This document shows, piece by piece, positions 1 through 7,512 of a stretch of 24,813 bases of DNA (within the stretch, counting starts at the first letter, position 1; each line of letters starts with the position of its first letter). The notes beneath the pieces are model-generated. The model made no database searches. It was not told where the DNA came from and saw nothing but the letters and a program-made list of their open reading frames with translations. A program made the position numbers and the translations under genes. This DNA is from 38-11 sp927435965 (GTDB lineage Bacteria; Bacillota; Clostridia; Tissierellales; Dethiosulfatibacteraceae). The stretch lies in assembly GCA_927435965.1 (NCBI GenBank), contig CAKMKB010000131.1, positions 1 to 24,813 on the forward strand. Reading direction: 5' to 3'.

Positions 1-44
1 TTAGTTTTCTTTATTTCATCATTTATTATATTGAATGCAACTAT

Positions 45-53
45 ATTATACCA
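45..53 (-). promoter_or_regulatory. extended -10 promoter element firing off the left edge
   Basis: On the minus strand a perfect TATAAT (45-50) is preceded by TGG (51-53), an extended -10 element. No good -35 hexamer lies 17 bases upstream, which is acceptable for an extended -10. It would serve a gene beyond the left end. An AGGAGGT-like string at about 91-97 on the same strand has no start codon at a suitable distance. Nothing else is seen in bases 1-104. Confidence 0.4.
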
Positions 54-104
54 TAAAAATTGCAGTAAATAATGTAAATGATTGTTAATAACCTCCTACA
101 ACGT

Positions 105-128
105 AAAACGGAAGCTATATAGCCTCCG
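105..128 (-). terminator. rho-independent terminator of the amino-acid ABC operon
   Basis: On the minus strand CGGAGGC (128-122) pairs with GCTTCCG (115-109) around a TATATA loop. There is one G-T pair in the 7-bp stem and a TTTT run follows (108-105). It lies about 33 bases past the stop codon of the ATPase gene, as expected for the operon's last terminator. Confidence 0.6.
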
Positions 129-160
129 CATATTTGAAATCTCTATGGATTAAATAGATT

Positions 161-883
161 CTATAGGATCTGTGACAGAAATTCCTTTGTTCTTTCATGC
201 TTAGGGTTGTCAAAAATGTCTTCTGGTGTGCCCTCTTCTATTATAATACCCTCATCCATATAGATGACCCGGTCAGCTACTTCTTTTGCAAATCCCATTT
301 CATGGGTAACAACCACCATTGTCATTCCTTCTTTTGCCAGGTCTTGCATAACCTCTAAAACACCTCCGACCAATTCAGGGTCCAAAGCTGATGTCGGTTC
401 ATCAAAAAGCATTATCTTAGGATTCATGGCCAATGCTCTTGCAATAGCGACTCTTTGCTTCTGTCCACCTGATATGACCGAAGGATAGCTATCAGCTTTG
501 TCTGATAAACCGACCTTTTCCAGCAGCAATCTCCCTTCCTTTTCTGCCTCTTCATATGGTACTTTTTTTACTTGAGTCAACCCCTCAATGACATTTCCCA
601 TAACCGTCTTATGGGGAAATAGATTGAAATGCTTAAAAACCATCCCTACCTCTTGTCGTATGAGGTGAAGATTTTTACCTTTAGGGTCGATCAAAGTACC
701 ATCAATGTTGATGCTGCCCTTTTGCGGTTTCTCCAAAAAATTGACACATCTGAGAAGTGTACTCTTGCCTGATCCTGAAGCTCCGATAATCACAACAACC
801 TCTTTCTCTGCTACACTCAAATTAATGTCTTTTAGTACTTGCAGTTTGCCATACCATTTACTTAAATTCTTTATTTCAATCAT
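161..883 (-). CDS. polar amino-acid ABC transporter, ATP-binding protein (GlnQ/HisP type)
   Basis: A 240-residue cytoplasmic ATPase that powers uptake of a polar amino acid together with the permease and binding protein encoded just upstream. Walker A GASGSGKST lies near residues 34-42, the ABC signature SGGQKQRVAIARAL near 138-151, Walker B IMLFDEPTSALD follows, and the switch His is in VVVTHEMGFA. The length is standard for the family. The start ATG is 8 bases behind an AGGAGGT site, only 12 bases after the permease stop, so it is the third gene of the operon. Family assignment is secure. The substrate (Gln, Glu, Cys, Arg and others are possible) cannot be read from the ATPase. Confidence 0.95.
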   Translation of the reverse strand: MIEIKNLSKWYGKLQVLKDINLSVAEKEVVVIIGASGSGKSTLLRCVNFLEKPQKGSINIDGTLIDPKGKNLHLIRQEVGMVFKHFNLFPHKTVMGNVIEGLTQVKKVPYEEAEKEGRLLLEKVGLSDKADSYPSVISGGQKQRVAIARALAMNPKIMLFDEPTSALDPELVGGVLEVMQDLAKEGMTMVVVTHEMGFAKEVADRVIYMDEGIIIEEGTPEDIFDNPKHERTKEFLSQIL

Positions 884-895
884 ATATGTTACCTC

Positions 896-1546
896 CTATA
901 CCCTGTGATCGCTGACACTCAGTCTTTTTTCCAGTCTTCCAACCATAAATGTCAGAGCTGTTGTCATAATCAGGTAATAAATACCAGCAATAAACAGCAT
1001 TTCCATATAGCTGAAAGTAGAAGAACCCAACTGCCTTGCCTGAAGCAATAACTCCGGAACAGAGGCCGCACTTGCCAGTGATGAATCCTTCAGAGCGATA
1101 ATAAACTGGTTGCCTAAGGGTGGAACAGAACGCTTGAACGCCTGAGGCAATATGATCCTTTTCATAGCCAGCCAAGGTGTCATTCCTAATGAATAAGCTG
1201 CCTCCCTTTGGCCTCTATCAACGGCTAGTATTGAGCCTCTGAAGATTTCTGCTATATAAGCTCCGTTATGTATCCCTAATGCTATGATTGCTGCAGGTAT
1301 ACGTGGTATGTTAACAATATTGACTAACCCAAAATAGATAAATAATAATTGCAGTAACAAAGGCGTACCTCTGATAGCCCAGATGTATACTCTTGCCGGC
1401 GCACTCAAGATTTTGAATTTTGATATTCTGAGTAGTGCGGCAAACAACCCAAGAAACAGTCCCATCAGAATACCAAAAGTAGTGATTTGGAGTGTCATAA
1501 GAGCTGGTTTGTAGAAAACAGGGAAATATTCCGGTATCAGCGACAT
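896..1546 (-). CDS. polar amino-acid ABC transporter, permease (HisM/GlnP type)
   Basis: Inner-membrane permease with several hydrophobic segments and the ABC-binding EAA-type loop EAAYSLGMTPWLAMKRIILPQAF (about residues 115-137), which is typical of polar amino-acid importers. Coordinates here use the first ATG (216 residues). That ATG has no ribosome binding site, whereas a very strong AAGGAGGG lies at 1616-1623. Seven bases after its GGAGG core is an in-frame ATT (1609-1607), from which the frame is open into the ATG and adds 21 residues ending in FEFPWD. The F-x-W-D pattern is what family members show before their first membrane helix. The true protein is therefore probably about 237 residues and starts at ATT or another non-standard codon. 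Confidence 0.93.
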   Translation of the reverse strand: MSLIPEYFPVFYKPALMTLQITTFGILMGLFLGLFAALLRISKFKILSAPARVYIWAIRGTPLLLQLLFIYFGLVNIVNIPRIPAAIIALGIHNGAYIAEIFRGSILAVDRGQREAAYSLGMTPWLAMKRIILPQAFKRSVPPLGNQFIIALKDSSLASAASVPELLLQARQLGSSTFSYMEMLFIAGIYYLIMTTALTFMVGRLEKRLSVSDHRV

Positions 1547-1613
1547 ATCCCATGGAAATTCAAATCTTGACAGAAATGCTGTTGTATTTAAAATAATCGA
1601 ATTATAAATTGTA

Positions 1614-1625
1614 CTCCCTCCTTTT
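1614..1625 (-). promoter_or_regulatory. strong ribosome binding site without a standard start codon (permease)
   Basis: Minus strand reads AAAAGGAGGGAG. No ATG, GTG or TTG follows within 50 bases; the first in-frame candidate is ATT at 1609-1607. This site argues for a non-standard start of the permease upstream of the ATG at 1546. Confidence 0.55.
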
Positions 1626-1638
1626 CATTTGAAAGATG

Positions 1639-1662
1639 ACGGCTGCCTTACTTGGCAGCCGT
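1639..1662 (-). terminator. intercistronic hairpin between binding protein and permease
   Basis: A perfect 9-bp GC-rich stem (ACGGCTGCC with GGCAGCCGT, 6-base loop) sits 11 bases after the binding-protein stop. It is followed by CATCTTTC rather than a T run, so it should terminate only partly or protect the upstream mRNA 3' end. Either role would raise binding protein over permease, as is known for periplasmic-type importer operons. Confidence 0.55.
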
Positions 1663-1673
1663 AGTAATTGCTT

Positions 1674-2450
1674 TTATTTGACTGTTATATCTTCACCATT
1701 GTGCCAGTCTCGGCTAATCTCCGACAAAGTACCATCTGCGTGCATCTCTTCCAGTATAGCATTAAGCTCATCAAGCAGTTCTGTATTGTTCTTGTTTACT
1801 GCAATACCCATTTCTTCAAGTCTCAGCAACTCACCTGACAGCATTAACTCATCTCCACCGTTCATTTCTGCCATAGCTTGAACAGCCACTAGACGGTCTG
1901 TGATCACGCCATCAACACGTCCGTTGATTAACTCCATTAAAGTGCCATTGTCATCATCGTATAAACTGACTTCAGCTCCTAACCCTTCTGCATCTTGCAC
2001 AAAATTTGTTCCCGTTGCCACAGCTATAGTCTTACCAGACATTTCACTGGGGTCGGTAATACCTGAATCTTTTCTGACCACTAACTGCGCTCCAGAATAA
2101 TAATATGGAATGGTAAAATTAACCTCTTCCATTCTTGATTCCGTTATAGCCATGCTGCCTAATACACCATCATATCGACCAGCTTTCAAACCTTCTACCA
2201 ATCCATCCCAAGCTGATGTCTCGTAATTGAGTTCCAAGCCAAGACGATCTGCTATTGCATGTCCTGTATCGACGTCAAAGCCTACAACCTGGTTATCCTG
2301 GAAGAAGTTAAACGGGGGATATCCTCCGCTTCCAACGACTGTGAACTTGCCTTCCATAACGTGGGTTTTTGTTTCAGTTGCACATCCCGCAAATGCGAAT
2401 AACATCATTGAAATGATTAATGCTATAATAATTCTTCTCTTGTTCAACAA
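1674..2450 (-). CDS. amino-acid ABC transporter substrate-binding lipoprotein
   Basis: Extracellular solute-binding protein (SBP_bac_3 family) that delivers a polar amino acid to the permease. I place the start at TTG 2450: a GAGAGAGGTG site ends 7 bases upstream, and the protein then begins with a short basic stretch, a hydrophobic segment and the lipobox FAFAGC, with the lipidated Cys near residue 23. The ATG at 2480 would add ten residues and lacks a good site. Family motifs include PPFNFFQDNQVVGFDVD, the GRYDGVLGSMAITESR segment and DGVITDRLVA. About 258 residues from this start. First gene of the ABC operon; its promoter is at 2548-2576 and a leader hairpin lies between. Confidence 0.9.
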   Translation of the reverse strand: MLNKRRIIIALIISMMLFAFAGCATETKTHVMEGKFTVVGSGGYPPFNFFQDNQVVGFDVDTGHAIADRLGLELNYETSAWDGLVEGLKAGRYDGVLGSMAITESRMEEVNFTIPYYYSGAQLVVRKDSGITDPSEMSGKTIAVATGTNFVQDAEGLGAEVSLYDDDNGTLMELINGRVDGVITDRLVAVQAMAEMNGGDELMLSGELLRLEEMGIAVNKNNTELLDELNAILEEMHADGTLSEISRDWHNGEDITVK

Positions 2451-2480
2451 AATAATGCACCTCTCTCTAATTTTTTGCAT

Positions 2481-2512
2481 AAAAAAACTGTACTTATAAT
2501 TATGCACAGTTT
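2481..2512 (-). terminator. leader attenuator-like hairpin upstream of the binding-protein gene
   Basis: In the 5' leader a 9-bp stem (AAACTGTGC with GTACAGTTT, one G-T pair, 10-base AT loop) is followed directly by TTTT. It ends about 30 bases before the TTG start and begins about 30 bases after the predicted transcription start. Its form is that of an intrinsic terminator inside the leader. I see no T-box or other known riboswitch fold in this roughly 90-base leader. Confidence 0.45.
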
Positions 2513-2547
2513 CTAAAGCGTTTTTCGAACAATAATTATGATATATA

Positions 2548-2576
2548 ATGATATCGCAAACTCTAAAAGATGTCAA
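2548..2576 (-). promoter_or_regulatory. sigma-A-type promoter of the amino-acid ABC operon
   Basis: Minus strand: -35 TTGACA (2576-2571), a 17-base spacer, and -10 TATCAT (2553-2548). Transcription should start near 2541, giving a leader of about 90 bases. The spacing is ideal and the -35 is perfect. Confidence 0.7.
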
Positions 2577-2688
2577 ACCACTCCAATTGCTATATTCTAC
2601 TATTATAAACCGTCAACTGCTCTCAGGTTCTTAAGGTTTACATAATCACCTATTTGCTATGATATCTTTCTATATGCTCGCAAATACA

Positions 2689-3798
2689 TCAAATCTCTTT
2701 ACCTTTATCACTTAATCTCCTGTCAACTGCTGTTCGCAACAAGCTATACAAAAGAGCACTTATAGGCACAGCAATCACAATACCTAAAATGCCAAATGAC
2801 GCAGCCCCAATGGTAACTGCCAACAAAACCCATATCCCTGGCAAACCTACTGAAGTACCTACAACTCTCGGATAAATCAAATTGCTCTCAACCTGCTGAA
2901 GAACAATGATAAAGATTACAAACCAGAGTGCTTTAATAGGAGAAATCATAATAATCAAAAATGCTCCTAATCCCGTTCCGACAAACGCACCTATCAACGG
3001 TATCAACGCAGTAAAACCAACTAGCGCTGATATAGCAACTGCATAAGGCATAGAAAGGACTGTCATTCCAATAAAACACAAGATTCCAAAAATTAGCGCT
3101 TCAAAAAATTGACCCTTAATAAAATTAGAAAATACATCGTTAGCTAAAGCAGCCACTTCCAATATTCTGTTTGCTGTATCCTCACTCAAAAAAGCATATA
3201 ACAGCTTTCTCGCTTGTCTGCCAAGTGTCTCTTTTTGAAATAGTATATAGACAGAAAAAACAAAACCAATTGCTATATTGACTAACACACCTAATATAGA
3301 AGATGTAATACCCCAGGTGGTACTGAGTAATCCACGCCCTCCTCTAGTGATGAAATCATATGCAGATTCCGTTAAACTCTCCCAATTGAATTCGATATCA
3401 CTCAATCCTAAACCATTTATATTTAAAGTGCTCATCCAGCTCTCTAATCTTTTAAGAAAAGAAGGCAAATCTTCAGAGACATTAGTAAAGGTATTCCTTA
3501 TTTCAGGTATGATTAATAAAATCACTATGACAACAGACATGATCATTGCTGTCAGTGTCAATAGAAATGCAAGCGGCCTCTGGAACTTCCTAAAGTTGAA
3601 TTTTGCAACAACTTTTTCTTCAATTATTTTCATCAACACATTCAATACAAATGCTATTGATAATCCAATAATAAAAGGAATTAAGTAACGCAGCATTATC
3701 CCAAAGAACATGATTACTTCGGGCATATACCACACAATTGCGAGAACTGAACCCACAATCAATGATAATTTTATAAAACTCCTATAGTTTATATCCAT
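2689..3798 (-). CDS. AI-2E family transporter (YdgG/TqsA-type membrane protein)
   Basis: 369-residue polytopic membrane protein of the AI-2E (PF01594) family. The N-terminal third has paired hydrophobic helices, the middle holds a soluble stretch (about 105-150), and the C-terminal half shows the family's conserved run with GFTALIPLIGAFVGTGLGAF and QQVESNLIYPRVVG followed by GLPGIWVLLAVTIGAASFGI. Family members are exporters or antiporters (autoinducer-2, sodium/proton or unknown small solutes), so substrate is not assigned. Start ATG is 9 bases after GGGG. Single-gene unit with its own promoter, divergent from the SLH gene at 3975. Confidence 0.9.
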   Translation of the reverse strand: MDINYRSFIKLSLIVGSVLAIVWYMPEVIMFFGIMLRYLIPFIIGLSIAFVLNVLMKIIEEKVVAKFNFRKFQRPLAFLLTLTAMIMSVVIVILLIIPEIRNTFTNVSEDLPSFLKRLESWMSTLNINGLGLSDIEFNWESLTESAYDFITRGGRGLLSTTWGITSSILGVLVNIAIGFVFSVYILFQKETLGRQARKLLYAFLSEDTANRILEVAALANDVFSNFIKGQFFEALIFGILCFIGMTVLSMPYAVAISALVGFTALIPLIGAFVGTGLGAFLIIMISPIKALWFVIFIIVLQQVESNLIYPRVVGTSVGLPGIWVLLAVTIGAASFGILGIVIAVPISALLYSLLRTAVDRRLSDKGKEI

Positions 3799-3841
3799 TA
3801 AATTACCCCATATTTAATTACTAATTATTCTATTTTTAAAC

Positions 3842-3870
3842 ATTATACACTTAATTCTTAGATTTCCCAA
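3842..3870 (-). promoter_or_regulatory. promoter of the AI-2E family gene
   Basis: Minus strand: -35 TTGGGA (3870-3865), 17-base spacer, -10 TATAAT (3847-3842), about 43 bases upstream of the start codon. Confidence 0.6.
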
Positions 3871-3904
3871 GTATATTTTTTTGCAGTGTTCATTTCCAAA
3901 TCGG

Positions 3905-3933
3905 TTACGCTTTTCTATAAAATATGTTATGAT
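3905..3933 (+). promoter_or_regulatory. possible promoter of the SLH protein gene
   Basis: Weak -35 TTACGC (3905-3910), 17-base spacer and -10 TATGAT (3928-3933). Only the -10 is convincing. A good AGGAGGG ribosome binding site follows at 3960-3966. Confidence 0.35.
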
Positions 3934-3974
3934 ATCAGATATACCAATTAACCGGTATAAGGAGGGTTTAGACT

Positions 3975-5186
3975 ATGAAACATTCAAGACAAAAAATAAC
4001 GATCCTATTGATTATAATGATGTTGACAATAAACACCATAGCATACGCTCAAACCAATTTATCGCTGGTAAGTAGTTCAGAAAACTTTTCAATAGCAAAC
4101 GGCAACGCTATAAAAATCACTTCAGAAGACAGTCAAATCATTAATAAAATTCACTCAACTGGTAAGACTGATTTTAGCGAAGGTTTTTATTCGTCCTATG
4201 AGGGTGGTGCAAGAAGATCATCTGACCAATATATCACAGTTGATGTTTCAGGCTACAGCGAGCTAGTGTTTGATGTGGTCGCTGTGTCTCAAAATCAGTT
4301 CGGAGATCTGGAGGCATTCATCCAATGGCAAATGAATCCATCATATTTTGGTACACAATACGGCAGTTATGAGAACTATTTGTCAACATATTCATATGCG
4401 CCTGCGACTAACCAACCATTTAATATCTCGAGCGGGACGAGATCTAATCCATTGAACTATCTGACAGAAGGATTCAATATCTACATCCACAATTCCACCT
4501 GGCAAATAAAACATGCCATAACAGTTTCCAACCAATGGCAGCAGGTTGTTGTTGATATAAGTAACATCAGCACCATGAATTTTCAATTTGCAATAAATGG
4601 TCCTGGTAACATACTGGTTGCTAATCCCTACCTAATAAAATCAGAACCAACAACTACGGCAACACCTTCATTTTGGGCAATCGAAGGGGTTTCTGATGCT
4701 AGAGAATTAAGTATTATAACTGACAACACCAGTCACGGGTACACTAATTTCATAACAAGAAAGGAATTCACAGAAGTAATCATAAAGCTGTATGAGGTTG
4801 TACGGGGTGTTCCTAATGATTTGCCTCGAATCACTTTTTCAGACACAACCAGCAGAGAGGTTGAGATTGCAGCTGCTCTAGGATTAGTCAATGGTGTCGG
4901 TAATAATCAATTTGCACCTAATGCACTGATTACGAGGGAGCAGATTGTAACGATATTTAACAGGATGTTGACCAAACTTGACATTACCTACCCTGTCTCC
5001 ACTGATTACATCCGATTTATCGACGAGAACCTCATATCTGATTATGCTAAAACATCTGTCCAGATGCTATATAAGCTTGGAATACTCCAGGGTATCAGCG
5101 AAGCTCAGATTGCACCAAAAAGCAATGCAACAAAAGAGCAGTCATTGATTCTGTCTGTTCGATTGTATGATTTATTAAGTCGATAG
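3975..5186 (+). CDS. secreted S-layer homology (SLH) domain protein
   Basis: 403 residues with a signal peptide (basic start, hydrophobic core, AYA-QT cleavage near residue 25). Residues 30-225 form a beta-rich extracellular domain that I do not recognise, rich in Tyr, Ser and Asn; the segment ending in ISNISTMNFQFAINGPGNI resembles the close of a carbohydrate-binding-like jelly-roll fold, which is only a guess. Residues about 233-400 carry SLH modules: a divergent one with ITRKEFTEVIIKLYE, a clear one around ITFSDTTSREVEIAAALGLV and NQFAPNALITREQ, and a third around RFIDENLISDYAKTSVQMLY. SLH modules normally anchor proteins to pyruvylated secondary cell-wall polymer. Its stop overlaps the convergent RibF-like gene by 12 bases with no terminator between them. 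Confidence 0.88.
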   Translation: MKHSRQKITILLIIMMLTINTIAYAQTNLSLVSSSENFSIANGNAIKITSEDSQIINKIHSTGKTDFSEGFYSSYEGGARRSSDQYITVDVSGYSELVFDVVAVSQNQFGDLEAFIQWQMNPSYFGTQYGSYENYLSTYSYAPATNQPFNISSGTRSNPLNYLTEGFNIYIHNSTWQIKHAITVSNQWQQVVVDISNISTMNFQFAINGPGNILVANPYLIKSEPTTTATPSFWAIEGVSDARELSIITDNTSHGYTNFITRKEFTEVIIKLYEVVRGVPNDLPRITFSDTTSREVEIAAALGLVNGVGNNQFAPNALITREQIVTIFNRMLTKLDITYPVSTDYIRFIDENLISDYAKTSVQMLYKLGILQGISEAQIAPKSNATKEQSLILSVRLYDLLSR

Positions 5187-6083
5187 AATATTCTCAGCAA
5201 CCATTACATCCAGCTTGACCTGTTGCGTCACTTCTTCCAGATTATTGAATTTTTTCACCCCGCGTATATAGTGATGCAGCTCCAAACTAACATCTTTTCC
5301 GTAGATATCTTCTGAAAAACCCAGAAGATATGTTTCTATTGACACATGTGTTTGATCATCTACAGAAGGTCTTCTGCCAATGTTGGTTAGACCTTTAAAC
5401 CGTTTGCCATCAATGTTTGACATTGTGGCATAGACACCATGCTTGGGAATGATTTTATTTTCAGGAAGTCTTAGATTAGCTGTAGGCATACCAAATTTTC
5501 TCCCCAGCGCTTTGCCGTGGATTATTGTTCCCCACAAAGTGAATGGACTTCCCAACAACATATTAACTGTGTTAATATCTCCCTCTATTATTTCATGCTT
5601 AATCCAATCATCAGTAATCGGCTTTTCCTCATAATTGACTGTCTCACAAGAAACGAGCTCATAGCCGTACTTGTCAGACAGTTCTCTTAAAGTCTGAATA
5701 TCACCATCACCTTGCCTGCCAAATCGACAGTTATTGCCAACAACAATGACTTTAGCGTCAAACCTGTCCACTAAAATCTTTTTGATGAACTCCTCTGGCG
5801 CCATTGATTCTATAACCTCTGCAAATGGATAAGCTACCATTAACATGGGTCCATTTTCTTGCAGAATCCTAAACTTCTCATTCATGGTATATATGTCGCA
5901 TTTACTATCTATAACGATTCGCTGATCCTTTTCCAGACATAACAAAACAGAATTGAATCCTTTAGATTCCTGTTCAATCAATCGACTGATTACTGAACGA
6001 TGTCCTTTGTGAAGGCTGTTAAAGTATCCAAATGTGATGCAAGTATTATTAAATATTAAGTCGTTGTCTTGTATCAATTGCAT
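5175..6083 (-). CDS. RibF-like flavokinase with degenerate FMN-adenylyltransferase domain
   Basis: 302 residues, the usual length of bacterial RibF, which phosphorylates riboflavin to FMN and adenylates FMN to FAD. The C-terminal riboflavin-kinase half looks intact: GRKFGMPTANL (194-204), NIGRRPSV (234-241), the likely catalytic Glu in SIETYLL (near 250), and EDIYGK. The N-terminal nucleotidyltransferase half keeps HKGH (25-28) and CRFG (119-122). However, the usual G-x-F-D-G reads GYFNS, and the ATP-binding I-S-S-T-x-I-R motif reads ITDDWIK (156-162). I infer a specialised FMN-forming or non-FAD-making paralogue. Last gene of a four-gene unit, 18 bases after the Fe-S protein gene; the ATG follows GGAGG. 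Confidence 0.85.
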   Translation of the reverse strand: MQLIQDNDLIFNNTCITFGYFNSLHKGHRSVISRLIEQESKGFNSVLLCLEKDQRIVIDSKCDIYTMNEKFRILQENGPMLMVAYPFAEVIESMAPEEFIKKILVDRFDAKVIVVGNNCRFGRQGDGDIQTLRELSDKYGYELVSCETVNYEEKPITDDWIKHEIIEGDINTVNMLLGSPFTLWGTIIHGKALGRKFGMPTANLRLPENKIIPKHGVYATMSNIDGKRFKGLTNIGRRPSVDDQTHVSIETYLLGFSEDIYGKDVSLELHHYIRGVKKFNNLEEVTQQVKLDVMVAENILST

Positions 6084-6101
6084 TCCTGTTCCTCCATTTA
6101 C

Positions 6102-7163
6102 TCACTTCATCCACTCGGGTTTTTCCTTGTTGAAAGGTCTGACTTTGAATTTTTGCTCGTGATGTCTAATGATCGCCTCGGCATTTTCGGGGTCTATTTT
6201 ATAGTCAGCAATCAACTCTTCAGGCACATTAGAGCTAAAAGGACAGCTTGAAATGCAAATCCCGCAGTCGGTCCCTAGCACCCGCCATTTTTTGTAGCAT
6301 TCTTCTTGGATAATCTGCCAACGCATGATTCCGTCAATCTCCGTTTGGTCCTGGGAGGAGATAGCCTTCGCGGGGCATGTCTTGGCACACTTGCCGCAAA
6401 TCTTGCAGAACTCAGTTATTTTGAACTCAGATGGTTTATCCAATATGAGCGGCATATTGGTTGTCACAGCCCCCAATCTGACTCGCGAACCGAACTGCTC
6501 TGTAACAAGTATCCCATGCCTCCCGATGTCCCCCAGACCGGCATTTTTTGCGACTAAAGGCAACACCAGCAAATAGTTGCCATCCATGTGGTTCCTAGCG
6601 TCATATCCCAGACTTTTTATATAATATGTGAGCATCATACCAATAATGGCGGCTTCTACATATCCCTTTACCACCACCAAAGCCTCAGGCAGCTGTGGTG
6701 CAGTATCTATAGCATCTTTATCCATCTCCACGGCAAAAACGATAGTATTGGTATGTTTCGGTTCAACTATTTCACCAAATGTAGCGTCGTCTCGTCCTCT
6801 ATGGTTATAATAATAACTTTCGTCACACCCTGTTATGCCGCACAAAACACTGCCATAATAGCCCGCAAGACCCTTAATCCTCTTAGTGAACAGTTCCGGT
6901 GTCCCTGCACAAATTGTGTTACTCAATGCGGGACCGGTAGCGAGGTGTTTAATATCACCCAAAAAATCAAAAGCAGACGTAATCATCGGACTATTTAACG
7001 GATCATAAGTTGCAGTACCTTCAGCACACAACCCAGGCATTTTTCTTATTTCATCATCTATTTTTCGTCTTTCCTCTCTGGTTCGATAATAATCTTCGTA
7101 AGCCTCTGTGCCTGGTTTTCTGGCCATTCTAGAAAACATAACATCTCTTTCATCTATTCTCAT
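6102..7163 (-). CDS. reductive-dehalogenase-like 4Fe-4S protein (cytosolic)
   Basis: 353 residues related to the catalytic core and C-terminus of reductive dehalogenases (RdhA), Fe-S/corrinoid enzymes. The region GDIGRHGILVTEQFGSRVRL (211-230) matches the conserved RdhA segment before the clusters. First cluster Cys are 253, 256, 259 and 263 (C-x2-C-x2-C-x3-C-P); the second set is 289, 300, 303 and 307 in the RdhA-like C-x10-C-x2-C-x3-C-P arrangement. Differences from respiratory RdhA: there is no Tat signal or long N-terminus, and no membrane-anchor RdhB gene beside it, so it is probably cytosolic. Epoxyqueuosine reductase is a related alternative, but the C-terminal pattern favours RdhA-like. 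Substrate unknown. Third gene of the unit starting at 8091; GGGAGG lies 10 bases before the ATG. Confidence 0.85.
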   Translation of the reverse strand: MRIDERDVMFSRMARKPGTEAYEDYYRTREERRKIDDEIRKMPGLCAEGTATYDPLNSPMITSAFDFLGDIKHLATGPALSNTICAGTPELFTKRIKGLAGYYGSVLCGITGCDESYYYNHRGRDDATFGEIVEPKHTNTIVFAVEMDKDAIDTAPQLPEALVVVKGYVEAAIIGMMLTYYIKSLGYDARNHMDGNYLLVLPLVAKNAGLGDIGRHGILVTEQFGSRVRLGAVTTNMPLILDKPSEFKITEFCKICGKCAKTCPAKAISSQDQTEIDGIMRWQIIQEECYKKWRVLGTDCGICISSCPFSSNVPEELIADYKIDPENAEAIIRHHEQKFKVRPFNKEKPEWMK

Positions 7164-7187
7164 AATGCTACTGCCTCCCTAACACTA

Positions 7188-7481
7188 CTAATCCCCTTTT
7201 CTCTTGCTTCTGAATAATCCAATTCCTCCAAACCCACTGATTACAGCCATATAAAAACCTAAATCATAACTCCAGCCTTTATTAAAAACTTCGTACACCC
7301 GGATTGTTCTGTTAAAAAAACCAATGACAATCGATAGAGGAGCTAACCACCCATGCCAGATTCCCCAAAAAAATCCAGCTGGATTCTCAATGCTATTCTT
7401 GCCATCTCCAGGCAAACACCCTACTAATAGACTAATAACCACCAGTAGTAATAATAAGAATAATATTTTCTTGCGAAACAT
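7188..7481 (-). CDS. small membrane protein with two TM segments, possible lipoprotein
   Basis: 97 residues. A hydrophobic N-terminus ends in LLVGC (Cys near residue 22), which could be a lipobox. It is followed by GFFWGIWHGWLAPLSIVIGF, a short polar loop with TIRVYEVFNKGW, and a second hydrophobic stretch FYMAVISGFGGIGLF before a basic tail. I know the pattern from small conserved proteins of unknown function in many bacteria; the role is not known. An AAGGAGGT site precedes the ATG. It sits 31 bases after the DUF4126 gene and 24 bases before the Fe-S gene, so is probably co-transcribed. Confidence 0.75.
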   Translation of the reverse strand: MFRKKILFLLLLLVVISLLVGCLPGDGKNSIENPAGFFWGIWHGWLAPLSIVIGFFNRTIRVYEVFNKGWSYDLGFYMAVISGFGGIGLFRSKRKGD

Positions 7482-7512
7482 GTTATACCTCCTTAATCTG
7501 AAATACGGTGTT

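Noticed and set aside
2450..2550. T-box or S-box riboswitch in the importer leader
   Set aside because: The leader is only about 90 bases, with no T-box sequence, no specifier stem and no SAM or lysine riboswitch core; only a terminator-like stem is present.
2451..2576. Upstream extension of the binding-protein frame to 2576 or 2480
   Set aside because: The longest version would begin inside the -35 element, and the ATG at 2480 lies inside the leader hairpin region without a ribosome binding site. The TTG at 2450 has a good site and gives a normal lipoprotein signal.
3278..3688. 136-codon plus-strand frame inside the AI-2E family gene
   Set aside because: Antisense to a strongly recognised membrane protein, no start signal and low-complexity composition.
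6588..6998. 136-codon plus-strand frame opposite the Fe-S protein gene
   Set aside because: No recognisable domain and no ribosome binding site; the minus-strand gene there has two convincing Fe-S motifs.
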